NCBI GenBank assembly: GCA_031263725.1
Contig: JAISFF010000012.1
Span: 1 to 49,451, forward strand
DNA: 49,451 nt
Direction: 5' to 3'
DNA from: Lysobacteraceae bacterium
GTDB lineage: Bacteria; Pseudomonadota; Gammaproteobacteria; Xanthomonadales; Xanthomonadaceae
Shown: piece after piece, positions 1 through 9,270 of the stretch
Numbering within the stretch: position 1 is the stretch's first letter
How the letters are laid out: every line of letters starts with the position of its first letter
Made by a program: the position numbers and the translations under genes
Notes under the pieces: generated by a model
Databases searched by the model: none
Seen by the model: the letters and a program-made list of their open reading frames with translations, nothing else
What the model was told of the DNA's origin: nothing

Positions 1-207
1 GGCAAGTTTCGTGATGAGTGCCTCAACGAGCATGGGTTCACCTCGCTCGCCCAGGCTCGCCAAGTCATCGCCCACGGGCGGCACGATTACAACGAGGTTC
101 GACCACACAGCAGTTGTGGGCGCATCCCGCCATCACAGTTCGCTGCCCACTACCGAGCACAGCAACCCCATAATGCAGTAACCTTCAATCCTGGACTTTG
201 TCAGTAA
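1..207 (+). mobile_element. IS3-family transposase (orfB), C-terminal remnant
   Basis: The open frame entering at base 1 and stopping at 207 encodes the end of an IS3-family DDE integrase core. The FRDECLNEH motif holds the final catalytic Glu region, followed by a DYNEVRPHSS segment. Several normally conserved residues look altered: HGF where HWF is usual, GRHDYN for WRHDYN, and HSSCG for HSSLG. This suggests a decaying copy. The 5' part lies outside the window. The related fragment at 20143-20433 may come from the same element family. Confidence 0.85.
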
Positions 208-224
208 TCACTGGTACGGCTAAC

Positions 225-236
225 GGGGGCAGGTCA
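225..236 (+). repeat. Probable right terminal inverted repeat of the IS3-family element
   Basis: The bases GGGGGCAGGTCA end 29 bases after the transposase stop codon. Read inward from the right they give TGACCTGCCCCC, which resembles the terminal repeats of IS3/IS407-group elements. The left end is outside the window, so the match between the two ends cannot be checked here. Confidence 0.6.
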
Positions 237-612
237 AAGACGGTTTCGTAATGCGGCGCGGATATGGAGGATGGATTTGCGGTTATGCTTGCTCGTGTTG
301 ACGGTTGTGGTTTGATGAGCAATACGATCCGCGTGCGCCAAGGTGAAGAAGCTGGCGCGAGTTTGGAGAGAATAATAGAAGTGGAACCGTGGTGTGCCGG
401 GTGCGTCATGGCGCATTGTCCGCTGACCGGCGACATGCGCGGAACAGCCCGGAAGCCCGCATGGCGCAAGGAAATCGCAAGGAAAAACGCCCAGCCCGGC
501 ATGGCCGGGCGTTTATCATTGTGGATCGCGGGGAGTATCGAGCCGGTGGCGCTGACGAGGTCTTTCCTGTGATTCCGTTTTTTCGCTTTCTGTCTGCTCA
601 CATCGGGAAGGA
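237..612. other. Non-coding stretch between IS end and holC
   Basis: No convincing gene was found in these 376 bases. Short open frames exist on both strands but have no recognisable protein features. The only clear element is the hairpin at 484-517. In many relatives pepA lies directly upstream of holC. No pepA end is visible here, so the IS or an associated deletion probably removed or displaced the original neighbour. Confidence 0.5.
484..517 (+). terminator. Rho-independent terminator-like hairpin
   Basis: GCCCGGC at 494-500 pairs with GCCGGGC at 504-510 around an ATG loop. The outer bases AAACGCCC and GGGCGTTT can pair alternatively. The right arm ends in GTTTATCATT, a weak T-rich tail. 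It probably closes a transcript that once ran towards holC. Confidence 0.6.
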
Positions 613-618
613 ATGCCA

Positions 619-1044
619 ATGGCCCGTGCCGATTTCTATCTGATCGCCAAACCACGCTTCCTCGACAACCCGCTGCTGCTGGTCTGCGAGCTGGCGCGCA
701 AGGCCAACGAGACCGGTCTGTGGACGCTGGTCCTGGCACGCGGCGCGGAACAGGCCGAGGCACTCGACGAGCTGCTGTGGGCGTTCGACGGCGATGCCTA
801 TGTTCCGCACCAGATCGCCGGCACCGACGCCGAGGACGACCTGACGCCGGTGCTGATCGCCGCGCCGGAATATGCCGCGCCTTCGCGGCCGCTGGTGATA
901 AACCTGCGTGACGACGCCTATCTCGGCGTGTGCGATCGCGTGCTGGAGGTGGTTCCGGCCGATCCTTCCGCGCGCGAACCGCAGCGGGAACGCTGGCGGC
1001 GGTACAAGGCGCTCGGTTTCGATCTGAAGAAACACGACATGTGA
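619..1044 (+). CDS. holC: DNA polymerase III subunit chi
   Basis: The 141-residue product is the chi subunit of the replicative clamp loader. Chi pairs with psi and contacts single-strand-binding protein. The N-terminus MARADFYLIAKPRF and the later segment on loading and length fit the HolC family (about 140-150 residues). I chose ATG 619 over the in-frame ATG 613 because the GGGAAGGA ribosome-binding sequence at 605-612 sits about six bases before 619 but touches 613. valS follows 148 bases downstream on the same strand, the usual holC-valS order in gammaproteobacteria. A candidate partner, psi, lies at 4587-5003. Confidence 0.9.
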   Translation: MARADFYLIAKPRFLDNPLLLVCELARKANETGLWTLVLARGAEQAEALDELLWAFDGDAYVPHQIAGTDAEDDLTPVLIAAPEYAAPSRPLVINLRDDAYLGVCDRVLEVVPADPSAREPQRERWRRYKALGFDLKKHDM

Positions 1045-1191
1045 TCCGGGTACGGCGGCGCGAGGCGATGCCGCCGGGAACGCGTCGGTGCCGCCCCGGT
1101 GGCGGCGCTCTGGCGTATCCTTGGCGGTTCGCAGTTCATGCCGATAGACCCGGCAGCTCATACCTCCCAGACCCGATTGCAGCGTTTTTCC

Positions 1192-4017
1192 ATGACCGAT
1201 CTCGCTTCCGGCTACGAGCCGAAATCCTTTGAATCCCGCCTTTATGCCGAATGGGAGGCGAGCGGTTGCTTCAGGCCCAGCGGCAAGGGCGAGCCCTATG
1301 CGATCCTGTTGCCGCCGCCGAACGTGACCGGCACCCTGCATATGGGTCATGCGTTCCAGCACACCCTGCAGGATGCGCTGGTCCGCTACCACCGGATGCG
1401 CGGATTCGACGTGCTCTGGCAGATGGGCAGCGACCATGCCGGCATCGCCACCGAGATGGTGGTGTCGCGCAATCTGAGCCGCGAGAATCTGACCCGCGAT
1501 GGTCTGGGCCGTGAGGGTTTCGTCGAAAAGGTCTGGGAGTGGCAACGCCAGTCCGGCGGCACGATAGAACAGCAGATGCGCCGCCTGGGTACATCCGGAG
1601 ACTGGTCGCGTTCTGTTTTCACGATGGACCCGATGCCGTCGAAAGCGGTGGTCGAGGCTTTCGTGCGCCTGCATGAGGAAGGATTGATCTATCGCGGTCA
1701 GCGGCTGGTGAACTGGGATCCGGTGCTGAAGACCGCAATCTCCGATCTTGAAGTGGAAAGCGTCGAAGAGGACGGCTTTCTGTGGTCGATCCGCTACCCC
1801 CTGGCCGACGGCAGCGGCAGCGTGGTGGTGGTCACCACCCGTCCGGAGACCATGCTCGGCGATGCCGCGGTGATGGTGCATCCCGAGGACGGGCGCTACG
1901 CGCATCTGGTCGGCAGGATGGTCCGGTTGCCGCTGACCGATCGCGAGATCCCGGTCATCGCCGACAGCTACGTGGATCGCGAGTTCGGTACCGGCGTGGT
2001 CAAGGTCACGCCGGCGCACGACTTCAACGATTACCAGGTGGGCATGCGGCATCGATTGCCGTTGATCAATATCTTTACCGACGATGCGGCGATCAACGGT
2101 CTTGCTCCGGAGAAATATCGCGGCCTCGATCGCTATCAGGCGCGGAAAATCGTGCTGGAGGACCTGGAAGCCCTGGGCCTGCTGGTCGAAACCAGGCCGC
2201 ACAAATTGCAGGCGCCGCGCGGCGACCGCACCGGACAGGTGATCGAGCCGTACCTGACCGATCAGTGGTTCATCCGGATGGATGAACTCGGCAGGCGCGG
2301 CCTGGCGTTGTTCGATGACGGGCGGATCCGTTTCGTTCCGCCGAACTGGATCAACACGTATCGGCACTGGATGGAAAATCTGCAGGACTGGTGCATCAGC
2401 CGCCAGTTGTGGTGGGGGCATCGCATTCCCGCCTGGTATGACGGCGACGGCAATATCTATGTGGCGCGGACCGAGCAGGAGGCGCGGACGCAGGCGGCGC
2501 AAAAGAATGGCGGAACCGCGCCGGCGATCTGGCGGCGCGACAACGATGTGCTGGAGACCTGGTTCTCCTCGGCCCTGTGGCCGTTCTCGACCATGGGCTG
2601 GCCCGATGCGGCGGCCATGCAGGAGCGCGGTTACGACCGCTATCTGCCCGGCAGCGTGCTGGTGACCGGTTTCGACATCATTTTCTTCTGGGTCGCGCGG
2701 ATGGTGATGATGACCGATCACTTCACCGGCCGCGTTCCGTTCAAGGATGTCTACATCACCGGTCTGGTGCGTGACAAGGATGGGCAGAAAATGTCCAAGT
2801 CCAAGGGCAATATCCTCGATCCGATCGACATCATCGACGGGGTTGCGCTGGACGAATTGCTGGCCAAGCGCACGCTCGGCCTGATGCGGCCGCAGGATGC
2901 GCCGAAGATCGAAAAGGTCACGCGCAAGGATTATCCCGACGGCATCGCCGCGCACGGTGCCGATGCGTTGCGCTTCACCATGGCCGCGTTGGCGGGTCCG
3001 GGCCGCGACATCAAGTTCGATCTGAGCCGTTGCGAGGGTTACAAGAATTTCTGCAACAAGCTGTGGAACGCGACCCGCTTCGTGCTGATGAACACGCAGG
3101 GCGCGTCGTTCCCGGGTATCCCGCAGCCACGCACCGATGCGGAAAAGTGGATTCTCGCGCGGCTGGATCGCGTAACGGCCGAGGCGCAGGTCCAGTTCGC
3201 CGCGTATCGGTTCGATCTGCTGGCGCAGGCGCTGTACGAATTCGCATGGAACGAGTTCTGCGACTGGTTCGTCGAGCTGGCCAAGCCGGCATTGAACGGG
3301 AGCGACAGCGAAGCCGCCGCCAGCACCCGGCATACCTTGCTGTATGTGCTGGAGGCGCTGCTGCGTTTGCTGCACCCGCTGATTCCGTTCGTGACCGAGA
3401 CGTTGTGGCGCCAAGTCGTTCCGCATCTGGATGCGGAACTGGCAGGCAAGCTCGCCGCCGCCAGACTCGGCAACGGAGCGGCGCCGAGCATCTCCCTGCG
3501 CGCCTATCCGGTGCCGGATCGGGCGTTTGCCGGTTACGGGCAGGCCGAAACCGATGTCGAATGGCTGAAGGCGATGGTCTCGGCCTTGCGCCGGGTTCGC
3601 AGCGAACTGGGCGTTTCGCCATCGAAGACCATTCGTCTGCTGTTGCGTGGCGGCGGCGAGAATGACAGCGCGCGCCTGGACAGGTTCGAGTCGCAACTGC
3701 GTTTCCTGCTGAAGCTCGAATCGATCGAGTGGTTGCGTACCGACGCCAGTGCGCCAGCTTCCGCGACGGCGATGGTCGGAGAGCTGCGGTTGCTCGTCCC
3801 GCTGGAAGGTCTGGTGGATCTGGATGCGGAACGTGCGCGCATGGACAAGGAGATCAGGCGCGTCGACTCGGAAATCGCCAAGTGCAATGGCAAGCTCGGC
3901 AATCCCACCTTCGTGCAGAACGCGCCGGCCGCTGTCGTCGAACAGGAGCGCGTGCGGCTGCTTGATTGGAACAATCAGTTGGCGGGGCTGAAGGAGCAGC
4001 GACAGCGTCTGGGCTGA
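1192..4017 (+). CDS. valS: Valyl-tRNA synthetase
   Basis: This cytosolic class I aminoacyl-tRNA synthetase (941 residues) charges tRNA-Val and edits misactivated threonine. The HIGH-type signature appears as HMGH at residues 50-53 after PPPNVTGTL. The KMSKS loop is at 533-537. An editing domain lies between the two halves of the catalytic core. The last 60 or so residues are charged and heptad-like, matching the C-terminal tRNA-binding coiled coil. The frame is open from 1099, but the protein start [10 protein letters not shown] at 1192 fits the family and avoids 31 residues of unrelated composition. A strong hairpin at 4046-4079 ends transcription facing the convergent rimI. Confidence 0.96.
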   Translation: MTDLASGYEPKSFESRLYAEWEASGCFRPSGKGEPYAILLPPPNVTGTLHMGHAFQHTLQDALVRYHRMRGFDVLWQMGSDHAGIATEMVVSRNLSRENLTRDGLGREGFVEKVWEWQRQSGGTIEQQMRRLGTSGDWSRSVFTMDPMPSKAVVEAFVRLHEEGLIYRGQRLVNWDPVLKTAISDLEVESVEEDGFLWSIRYPLADGSGSVVVVTTRPETMLGDAAVMVHPEDGRYAHLVGRMVRLPLTDREIPVIADSYVDREFGTGVVKVTPAHDFNDYQVGMRHRLPLINIFTDDAAINGLAPEKYRGLDRYQARKIVLEDLEALGLLVETRPHKLQAPRGDRTGQVIEPYLTDQWFIRMDELGRRGLALFDDGRIRFVPPNWINTYRHWMENLQDWCISRQLWWGHRIPAWYDGDGNIYVARTEQEARTQAAQKNGGTAPAIWRRDNDVLETWFSSALWPFSTMGWPDAAAMQERGYDRYLPGSVLVTGFDIIFFWVARMVMMTDHFTGRVPFKDVYITGLVRDKDGQKMSKSKGNILDPIDIIDGVALDELLAKRTLGLMRPQDAPKIEKVTRKDYPDGIAAHGADALRFTMAALAGPGRDIKFDLSRCEGYKNFCNKLWNATRFVLMNTQGASFPGIPQPRTDAEKWILARLDRVTAEAQVQFAAYRFDLLAQALYEFAWNEFCDWFVELAKPALNGSDSEAAASTRHTLLYVLEALLRLLHPLIPFVTETLWRQVVPHLDAELAGKLAAARLGNGAAPSISLRAYPVPDRAFAGYGQAETDVEWLKAMVSALRRVRSELGVSPSKTIRLLLRGGGENDSARLDRFESQLRFLLKLESIEWLRTDASAPASATAMVGELRLLVPLEGLVDLDAERARMDKEIRRVDSEIAKCNGKLGNPTFVQNAPAAVVEQERVRLLDWNNQLAGLKEQRQRLG

Positions 4018-4045
4018 TCGCCGAATCCGTTCGTGCGCAGATCGC

Positions 4046-4079
4046 GGGCTGCGGAAGCAAACCGGCTTTCGCAGCCCTT
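4046..4079. terminator. Bidirectional terminator between valS and rimI
   Basis: GGGCTGCGGAAGC at 4046 onwards pairs with GCTTTCGCAGCCC ending at 4077, with one G-T wobble. It is followed by TTCGTTTT on the plus strand. It sits between the convergent ends of valS and rimI and can serve both. Confidence 0.75.
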
Positions 4080-4100
4080 CGTTTTGCCGATGACGAACGC

Positions 4101-4583
4101 TCAGGATGCTTCGCCGAGCAGCTCCATCGCCATGACCACGGCGTCCTCGCGGCCATGGTGCGCCGGGTAATAGCGCGGCCTGCGTCCGATCTCGTTGAAG
4201 CCTTCGCTGTGATAGAGCACCTGCGCGTGGCCGTTGGAAAGCCGGACTTCCAGGAAAATCCGCTCGCCACCCCGGTCGTGGACCTGCTGGACGAGAAGCC
4301 GCAACAGGGTACGGCCGTAACCGCGCGACTGGAATTCCGGCGCGATGCAGATATTCAGGATATGCGCCTCGCCCATGGCCAGGGTGATGACGGCATAGCC
4401 GACTATCTTCCCCTTCTCGCGCAACACCCAGCCCGGATAATGCGCACGCAGGCAATCGTTGAACACGCCGCGCGTCCAGGGGAACGGATAGGCGCGAATC
4501 TCGATCTCCATGACCTCGTCCAGATCGGATTCGCGCAGCGGCCAGAACGTTTGATTGGACGGGCTATCCAATGCGGCGCTCAT
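4101..4583 (-). CDS. rimI: Ribosomal protein S18 alanine N-acetyltransferase
   Basis: The 160-residue GNAT-fold enzyme uses acetyl-CoA to acetylate the N-terminal alanine of ribosomal protein S18. The acetyl-CoA binding loop reads APEFQSRGYGRTLL (R/Q-x-x-G-x-G/A pattern). The segment EVRLSNGHAQVLYHSEGF is the family's C-terminal strand-helix, and RRPRYYP is the typical RimI substrate-side motif. It is the third gene of a minus-strand operon, pssA then the psi-like gene then rimI, starting three bases after the psi-like stop codon. Psi and rimI are also adjacent in Escherichia coli. Confidence 0.92.
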   Translation of the reverse strand: MSAALDSPSNQTFWPLRESDLDEVMEIEIRAYPFPWTRGVFNDCLRAHYPGWVLREKGKIVGYAVITLAMGEAHILNICIAPEFQSRGYGRTLLRLLVQQVHDRGGERIFLEVRLSNGHAQVLYHSEGFNEIGRRPRYYPAHHGREDAVVMAMELLGEAS

Positions 4584-4586
4584 GGC

Positions 4587-5003
4587 TCACTTTCGACGCA
4601 ATGCGCGCAATTGCGGCCACAACGCGCGCTTGGCGGCGGCGTTGCCGCGCAATTCGCGCAGCGGCCAGGAAGCCATCGTTTGCTGGGTTTCCGGCAAGGC
4701 GGGGTCCAGGCCCGAAGCGCGCAACAAGGCGAGCATCAGTTTGTCCGGCATGCGTGATGGCGGGCGGCGCGAAAAACCCTTGGCGGGAAGAACCGGCGTG
4801 GCAATGGTTGCCGGCGCCGTGGCGGGCGGGTTCTTTTGCCTTTGTATCGGCTCGGAAACGGCGGGCGCGATCGCCGCCGCTGTCTCTCCGGGCGGCTCCT
4901 CGGCCACGATCGTATCGCCGTGCAGATAGACGGTATAGCCCATGGCCTGCAGCCATTGGCACTGCTCCTGACTCCACAGCGAAATATCGGAAAGCGCGCT
5001 CAT
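4587..5003 (-). CDS. holD: Probable DNA polymerase III subunit psi (divergent)
   Basis: This 138-residue protein shows little at first glance. Its two ends resemble the psi subunit of the clamp loader (E. coli HolD is 137 residues). Near the N-terminus, WLQAMGYTVY matches the psi pattern of a short hydrophobic helix. The C-terminal segment RELRGNAAAKRALWPQL parallels the remembered E. coli segment DLRANPTARAALWQQI. The middle (about residues 35-75) is Ala/Pro-rich and looks like a flexible linker. Its start codon overlaps the pssA stop in ATGA, and rimI follows after three bases. The holD-rimI order agrees with E. coli, and the partner chi gene is 3.5 kb away. This call is an inference from partial similarity and context; a lineage-specific protein of unknown function is the alternative. 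Confidence 0.65.
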   Translation of the reverse strand: MSALSDISLWSQEQCQWLQAMGYTVYLHGDTIVAEEPPGETAAAIAPAVSEPIQRQKNPPATAPATIATPVLPAKGFSRRPPSRMPDKLMLALLRASGLDPALPETQQTMASWPLRELRGNAAAKRALWPQLRALRRK

Positions 5004-5776
5004 GGATTCGTCTTCGTGGTTTTCCCGATGTGTTGCCATACCCAGTGGACCGGGCCGGACGCGGCATAGAGCATTCCGACCGCGAACAATGTTCTGGGAA
5101 GATCGATCACCAGCACCGCCAGGATCAGCGGCACCAGGAACAGCGCGACGAAAGGTATGCGATCGGCTTTGGCGCCGTCGCCCCGTCCCTTGAAGCTCCA
5201 GTAGCGAATGCGGCTGACCATCAGCAGCCCGGCGACGAATGTCAGCACCAGCGAAACGTAACGGAGCTGGGTGCCGTCCCATCCCAGTCCGTTGTCGGCA
5301 AACGCCCAGACGAAGGACATCATCAGGCCGGCGGCGGCGGGGCTGGCCAGGCCGATGAACCATCTTTTGTCGACCAAACCGACCTGGGTATTGAACCGGG
5401 CCAGCCGCAACGCGGCGCAGGCCGCATACAGGAATGCCACGGCCCAACCCGCACGCCCCATTACGCCGCCTTCGAATTTCAGGTAGGCCAGCGACCAGTG
5501 ATACATCACCAGCGCCGGCGCCATGCCGAAACTGACCAGGTCCGCCAGCGAGTCGTATTGCACGCCGAACTCGCTGGTGGTGCCGGTGAGCCGGGCGACC
5601 CGGCCGTCCAGGCCATCCATCACCGCGGCGGCGAATACGGCTATGGCAGCGTAGGTGAAATCGCCATTGGCGGCGGCGATGATCGCGTAGAAGCCAGCGA
5701 ACAACCCGCCGGTAGTGAACAGGTTGGGCAGCAGATAAATACTGCGTGAACGCGGCGGGGGCTTGGAAGTGCTCAT
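5000..5776 (-). CDS. pssA: CDP-diacylglycerol-serine O-phosphatidyltransferase
   Basis: The 258-residue membrane enzyme makes phosphatidylserine from CDP-diacylglycerol and serine, the first committed step to phosphatidylethanolamine. The CDP-alcohol phosphotransferase signature is clear: DGLDGRVARLTGT followed by SEFGVQYDSLADLVSFG, which together give D-G-x2-A-R-x8-G-x3-D-x3-D. Several hydrophobic segments follow. The start MSTSKPPP at 5776 was chosen because the upstream open frame has no family-like sequence. The stop overlaps the next gene's ATG, implying translational coupling with the psi-like gene and rimI. Its product feeds the phosphatidylethanolamine pool that EptA-type enzymes, such as the one at 23222-25639, use as donor. 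Confidence 0.93.
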   Translation of the reverse strand: MSTSKPPPRSRSIYLLPNLFTTGGLFAGFYAIIAAANGDFTYAAIAVFAAAVMDGLDGRVARLTGTTSEFGVQYDSLADLVSFGMAPALVMYHWSLAYLKFEGGVMGRAGWAVAFLYAACAALRLARFNTQVGLVDKRWFIGLASPAAAGLMMSFVWAFADNGLGWDGTQLRYVSLVLTFVAGLLMVSRIRYWSFKGRGDGAKADRIPFVALFLVPLILAVLVIDLPRTLFAVGMLYAASGPVHWVWQHIGKTTKTNP

Positions 5777-5890
5777 GACGACCAGTTTAGTGCCTGTCAC
5801 AGGCAATCGCGAGAGAGACGCTCGGCAGCACTTGCGGGTCGTGTGAGAGAATGATGCAATCCTACCGTTTGACCGCAATCGAAGGTATTT

Positions 5891-6283
5891 ATGAAACTTC
5901 CGGGTCGTTTGGGGTGTTTGTTGCTGATCGCTGGTGTGTGCGGGAGCGCTGTCGCCGCCAGTACCGTTTATCGCTGGACCGACAGCCATGGCGTCACGCA
6001 TGCATCGGACCGTCCGCCGGAAAATCAGGCATACCAGACCGAACGCATGGGCAGCGCATATCCGATGGGAGCCGACGAAGCGGTCATCGAGGCGCCGGCG
6101 CTGGATCCGCAGTGCGTAACCGCTCGCGAAAACCTGCGGCTGTTGGAAAGCGATGCCGAAGTCCATCAGATGGGCGAAGAGGAAGGCAAGCCCGGCCGCT
6201 CGTTGAGCGCCGAGGAACGCGAAGCGCAAAAAGCGTTGGCCGGGGCCGCCATCAAGGCCTACTGTCCGGCGAGCGCAGACTAG
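5891..6283 (+). CDS. Exported DUF4124-domain protein
   Basis: The 130-residue product starts with a signal peptide ending near SAVAAS. A short DUF4124 motif follows, with core VYRWTDSHGVTHASDRPP, a pattern common in small periplasmic proteins of this lineage. The rest is charged and contains two cysteines that may form a disulfide. GAAGGT precedes the ATG at a suitable distance. It is transcribed divergently from pssA. The gene at 6293 starts nine bases later and carries the same motif, so the two are likely co-transcribed. No biochemical function is known for the domain. Confidence 0.8.
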   Translation: MKLPGRLGCLLLIAGVCGSAVAASTVYRWTDSHGVTHASDRPPENQAYQTERMGSAYPMGADEAVIEAPALDPQCVTARENLRLLESDAEVHQMGEEEGKPGRSLSAEEREAQKALAGAAIKAYCPASAD

Positions 6284-6292
6284 CGGCCCGGT

Positions 6293-6568
6293 ATGCGCCT
6301 GTGGATCGCGATCGCCATTGGGGCGGTGATCGGTATCGCGCTGGTCTGGTGGGGACGGGAACCTGCGCCGGCGCAGCGCGAAGCGCGCGAAAGGGAAGCG
6401 GCCGCATATGCCGAGGCCGCCATGCAGCCGCTTTATCGCTGGCGTGACGATGCGGGAACCCTGCAGATCACCGAACAGCCGCCGAAAGGCCGCCCCTACG
6501 AGCGCATTGCCCGGGATCCGGTCGAAGTGATCCAGATCCGGGGAAACGCTTCTCCGCAGCCACGCTGA
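6293..6568 (+). CDS. Small membrane-anchored DUF4124-like protein
   Basis: The 91-residue product has an N-terminal hydrophobic anchor (about residues 3-20) that may act as an uncleaved signal. It then has an Ala/Glu/Arg-rich linker and one DUF4124-like motif, LYRWRDDAGTLQITEQPP. The motif is shared with the upstream gene, nine bases away, which suggests an old tandem duplication or modular pair. No function can be assigned. Confidence 0.75.
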   Translation: MRLWIAIAIGAVIGIALVWWGREPAPAQREAREREAAAYAEAAMQPLYRWRDDAGTLQITEQPPKGRPYERIARDPVEVIQIRGNASPQPR

Positions 6569-6923
6569 TCGATCCGGGGCGAAATGCTGCATACGCGATT
6601 GTGTCGTCGCATGTACGCGCGAAATGCTCGGATCGGTGCGGTCATCGTATTACTTTGATGGTCCCCGAAACGGTTCAATGGCCGCTTGGGCGCCACGAAG
6701 CCGCGGGTCTCGCCTCGAGTCGGCTTGAGTGGCACGGCGAATGCCGCATCGATACCGGCGGAATCCTGCTGGCAACGACAGCTGCCGATATTGCCGTTTT
6801 TCAGCGTGACCGCCCGTTACTGCCGCATTGAAAGCGGCAGATCCGAAGAAACGCCACGCCGGCAGGCCCACATGGACCATCGCTGCTGGCAGAATACCCA
6901 GTCCCTTCCAGGTTCTGATTACC
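6569..6923. other. Long non-coding leader before proS
   Basis: These 355 bases have no convincing gene. A perfect 7-bp hairpin lies at 6820-6840: CTGCCGC, loop ATTGAAA, GCGGCAG. An in-frame extension of proS to 6828 exists but has no synthetase-like sequence. The region probably holds the proS promoter and a structured untranslated leader. I could not match it to any known riboswitch, and T-boxes are not expected in this phylum. Confidence 0.4.
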
Positions 6924-8636
6924 ATGCGTCTGTCGCAATTCCATCTGCATACCACCAAGGAAACTCCCGCCGATGCCGAACTGATCAGCCACAAGCTGAT
7001 GCTGCGTTCCGGCATGATTCGCAAGCTGGCCTCGGGCCTGTACACCTGGGCGCCGCTCGGTCTGCGGGTATTGCGCAAGGTCGAAGCGGTTGTCCGCGAG
7101 GAAATGAATCGCGCGGGCGCGATCGAATTGCTCATTCCGACGGTGCAGCCGGCCGAGTTGTGGAAGGAAAGCGGGCGCTGGGAACAGTTCGGCGACCAGT
7201 TGCTGAAGATTGCGGACCGCAAGGAAGCCGAATACTGCTACAGCCCGACGGCGGAAGAAGCCATCACCGATTTCGCCCGGCAGGAGCTTTCCAGCTACAA
7301 GCAGTTGCCGATCAATTTCTATCAGATCCAGACCAAGTTCCGCGACGAGATCCGGCCGCGTTTTGGCGTCATGCGGGCGCGCGAGTTCCTGATGAAGGAT
7401 GCGTATTCCTTCCATCTCGACGCGGCCGACCTGGAGCGTGAATACCGGAATATGCATGCGGCATATACCCGTATTTTCACCCGGCTTGGATTGCGGTTCC
7501 GTTCGGTTTTCGCCGATTCCGGCGCGATCGGCGGCGATGCCTCGCAGGAGTTCCATGTGCTGGCCGATTCCGGAGAAGATGCCGTGGCCTTTTCCACCGG
7601 CTCGGATTACGCCGCCAATGTCGAGGCCGCGCGCGCGGCTGAGCCGCCGTCGCGTCCGGCTGCCGCCGAAACGATGGAAAAAGTCGCTACCCCGACGCAG
7701 AAAACCTGCGAAGATGTCGCGGCGTTTCTGAAGATTCCGTTGTCGCGCACGGCCAAGTCAGTGGCCGCGATGACCGGGGACGGTTTCGTGCTGATACTGG
7801 TGCGTGGCGATCACTCGGTCAACGAGATCAAATTGGCCAAGGTGCCGGGGATGTCCGGATACAGGCTGGCGACCGAGGCGGAGATTCTCGAACATCTGGG
7901 CGGCGAGCCGGGATTCCTGGGGCCGGTGAGCCCGCGTCGTCCGATCCGTGTGGTCGCCGATCTGGAAGTGGCGGCGATGGCGGATTTTGTCGTCGGCGCC
8001 AATGAGCCGGGTTTCCATATTGTCGGCGTGAATTGGGGCCGCGATCTTGCGGAACCCGGTGTGGTGGCCGATATCCGGAATGTGGTCGAAGGCGATCGCG
8101 CCATGGACGGAGGTGAAATCCGGATTGTGCGAGGGATCGAGGTCGGCCATGTTTTCCAGCTCGGCTGCAAGTATTCGGAAGCCATGCAGTTCACCGTGCT
8201 GGATGAAAACGGGCAGGCGTTGATTCCGGCGATGGGATGCTACGGCATCGGTATTTCACGCATTGTCGCGGCTGCCATCGAGCAGAACCACGATGGCGCG
8301 GGCGTGATCTGGCCGATGGCGATGGCACCGTGGCAGGTCGCTGTCTGCGTAATCAATCCGAAACGTGATCCAGTGGTTTCCGTTGCGGCGGAATCCTTGC
8401 TGAAAGGCCTGCTGGACATGGGCATCGATGCGGTCATGGATGATCGCGGCCTGCGGCCGGGTGCGATGTTCGCCGATATCGAGTTGATCGGTATTCCACA
8501 TAGGGTGGTCGTGTCCGAGCGTGGCGTGTCGGCAGGAACCTACGAGTATCGGGCGCGAAATGAAGAGACTTCCGAGAACCTGGACCGTGACACGCTGCTA
8601 ACGAAATTGCAGGCAATCCAGGCTGGAGCTCGGTGA
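6924..8636 (+). CDS. proS: Prolyl-tRNA synthetase, bacterial type
   Basis: The 570-residue class II enzyme charges tRNA-Pro. The start [13 protein letters not shown] at 6924 matches the family N-terminus. Motif 2 includes [19 protein letters not shown]. Motif 3 includes [14 protein letters not shown]. Between them, residues about 220-400 form the INS editing domain, which clears mischarged Ala-tRNA-Pro and marks the bacterial-type enzyme. The C-terminus is the anticodon-binding domain. The long upstream leader may carry regulation. Confidence 0.96.
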   Translation: MRLSQFHLHTTKETPADAELISHKLMLRSGMIRKLASGLYTWAPLGLRVLRKVEAVVREEMNRAGAIELLIPTVQPAELWKESGRWEQFGDQLLKIADRKEAEYCYSPTAEEAITDFARQELSSYKQLPINFYQIQTKFRDEIRPRFGVMRAREFLMKDAYSFHLDAADLEREYRNMHAAYTRIFTRLGLRFRSVFADSGAIGGDASQEFHVLADSGEDAVAFSTGSDYAANVEAARAAEPPSRPAAAETMEKVATPTQKTCEDVAAFLKIPLSRTAKSVAAMTGDGFVLILVRGDHSVNEIKLAKVPGMSGYRLATEAEILEHLGGEPGFLGPVSPRRPIRVVADLEVAAMADFVVGANEPGFHIVGVNWGRDLAEPGVVADIRNVVEGDRAMDGGEIRIVRGIEVGHVFQLGCKYSEAMQFTVLDENGQALIPAMGCYGIGISRIVAAAIEQNHDGAGVIWPMAMAPWQVAVCVINPKRDPVVSVAAESLLKGLLDMGIDAVMDDRGLRPGAMFADIELIGIPHRVVVSERGVSAGTYEYRARNEETSENLDRDTLLTKLQAIQAGAR

Positions 8637-8781
8637 TTCGCGATTCTCGATTAAACCGGAGTATTCGGCCGGGTTAATCTGCGCTTCATATAAATAGTTT
8701 GAATAGCGGAAATAAAATACTTTATGATTACCGTGGGGCCCGTAAAAAGGTCTGTATCCGTTCACGATCCCGGAGTATTGA

Positions 8782-9216
8782 ATGTCCATTGATCTCAGCA
8801 ACCTATCCATAAAAGATCTAAAAACACTGATTGTCGCCGCCAAGAAGGAACACACCCGTCTGTCCAAGCGCGCTCCGATAACCGCGGTCCGCGAGAAATT
8901 GGCCAAGGTCGCCAGTATCGAAGGTTATACCCTCGCCGAGCTTTTCGGCAGTACCGCGGCCACGCGGATGCCTCGCGCAGATGTTGCGCCGGTCGCAAAA
9001 GAGGCTGTTGCAGTCATCAAACGGGGCCGCAAGCCAGGCGCCGCCAAGGCCGGCCGCAAGCTGGGCAAGGTTTTGCCGAAATACCGTAATCCCGCCGATC
9101 CCAAGGAAACCTGGACCGGTCGCGGCAAGCAGCCGCGCTGGATGGCCACGCTGGTCGCGAAGGGCCGCAAGCCGGAGGAATTCCTGATCAAGGGTGCCGT
9201 CGCTAAGAAGAAGTAA
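8782..9216 (+). CDS. H-NS-family nucleoid-associated protein with AT-hook-like linker
   Basis: The 144-residue product has a coiled N-terminal oligomerisation region (about residues 1-55). A basic linker contains KRGRKPGAAKAGRK, which resembles an AT-hook. The C-terminal H-NS DNA-binding motif is YRNPADPKETWTGRGKQP, with the diagnostic TWTGRGKQP. Such proteins silence A/T-rich, often horizontally acquired DNA and can bridge filaments. The gene has its own A/T-rich upstream region (8637-8781) and a strong terminator at 9241-9270, so it is monocistronic. Xanthomonas XrvA/B/C-type regulators belong to this family. The basic linker is longer than in E. coli H-NS. Confidence 0.88.
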   Translation: MSIDLSNLSIKDLKTLIVAAKKEHTRLSKRAPITAVREKLAKVASIEGYTLAELFGSTAATRMPRADVAPVAKEAVAVIKRGRKPGAAKAGRKLGKVLPKYRNPADPKETWTGRGKQPRWMATLVAKGRKPEEFLIKGAVAKKK

Positions 9217-9240
9217 GCATTTGTTTCTTGACGCAACATG

Positions 9241-9270
9241 AAACGCCAGCAGAAATGCTGGCGTTTTTAT
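9241..9270 (+). terminator. Strong rho-independent terminator after the H-NS-like gene
   Basis: The perfect stem AAACGCCAGCA / TGCTGGCGTTT (9241-9251 and 9256-9266) closes on a GAAA tetraloop and runs into a T tract. It lies 24 bases after the stop codon. Confidence 0.92.

Noticed and set aside
264-572. A 102-codon open frame upstream of holC
   Set aside because: It runs through the terminator hairpin at 484-517, lacks a ribosome-binding sequence and has no family features.
598-4455. A 1285-codon open frame on the minus strand across holC and valS
   Set aside because: It is antisense to two well-supported genes, is rich in Arg/His/Gln as expected from reverse reading of GC-rich codons, and matches no family.
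6569-6923. A T-box or other known riboswitch before proS
   Set aside because: No conserved T-box sequence is present, and the class is not expected in Proteobacteria.
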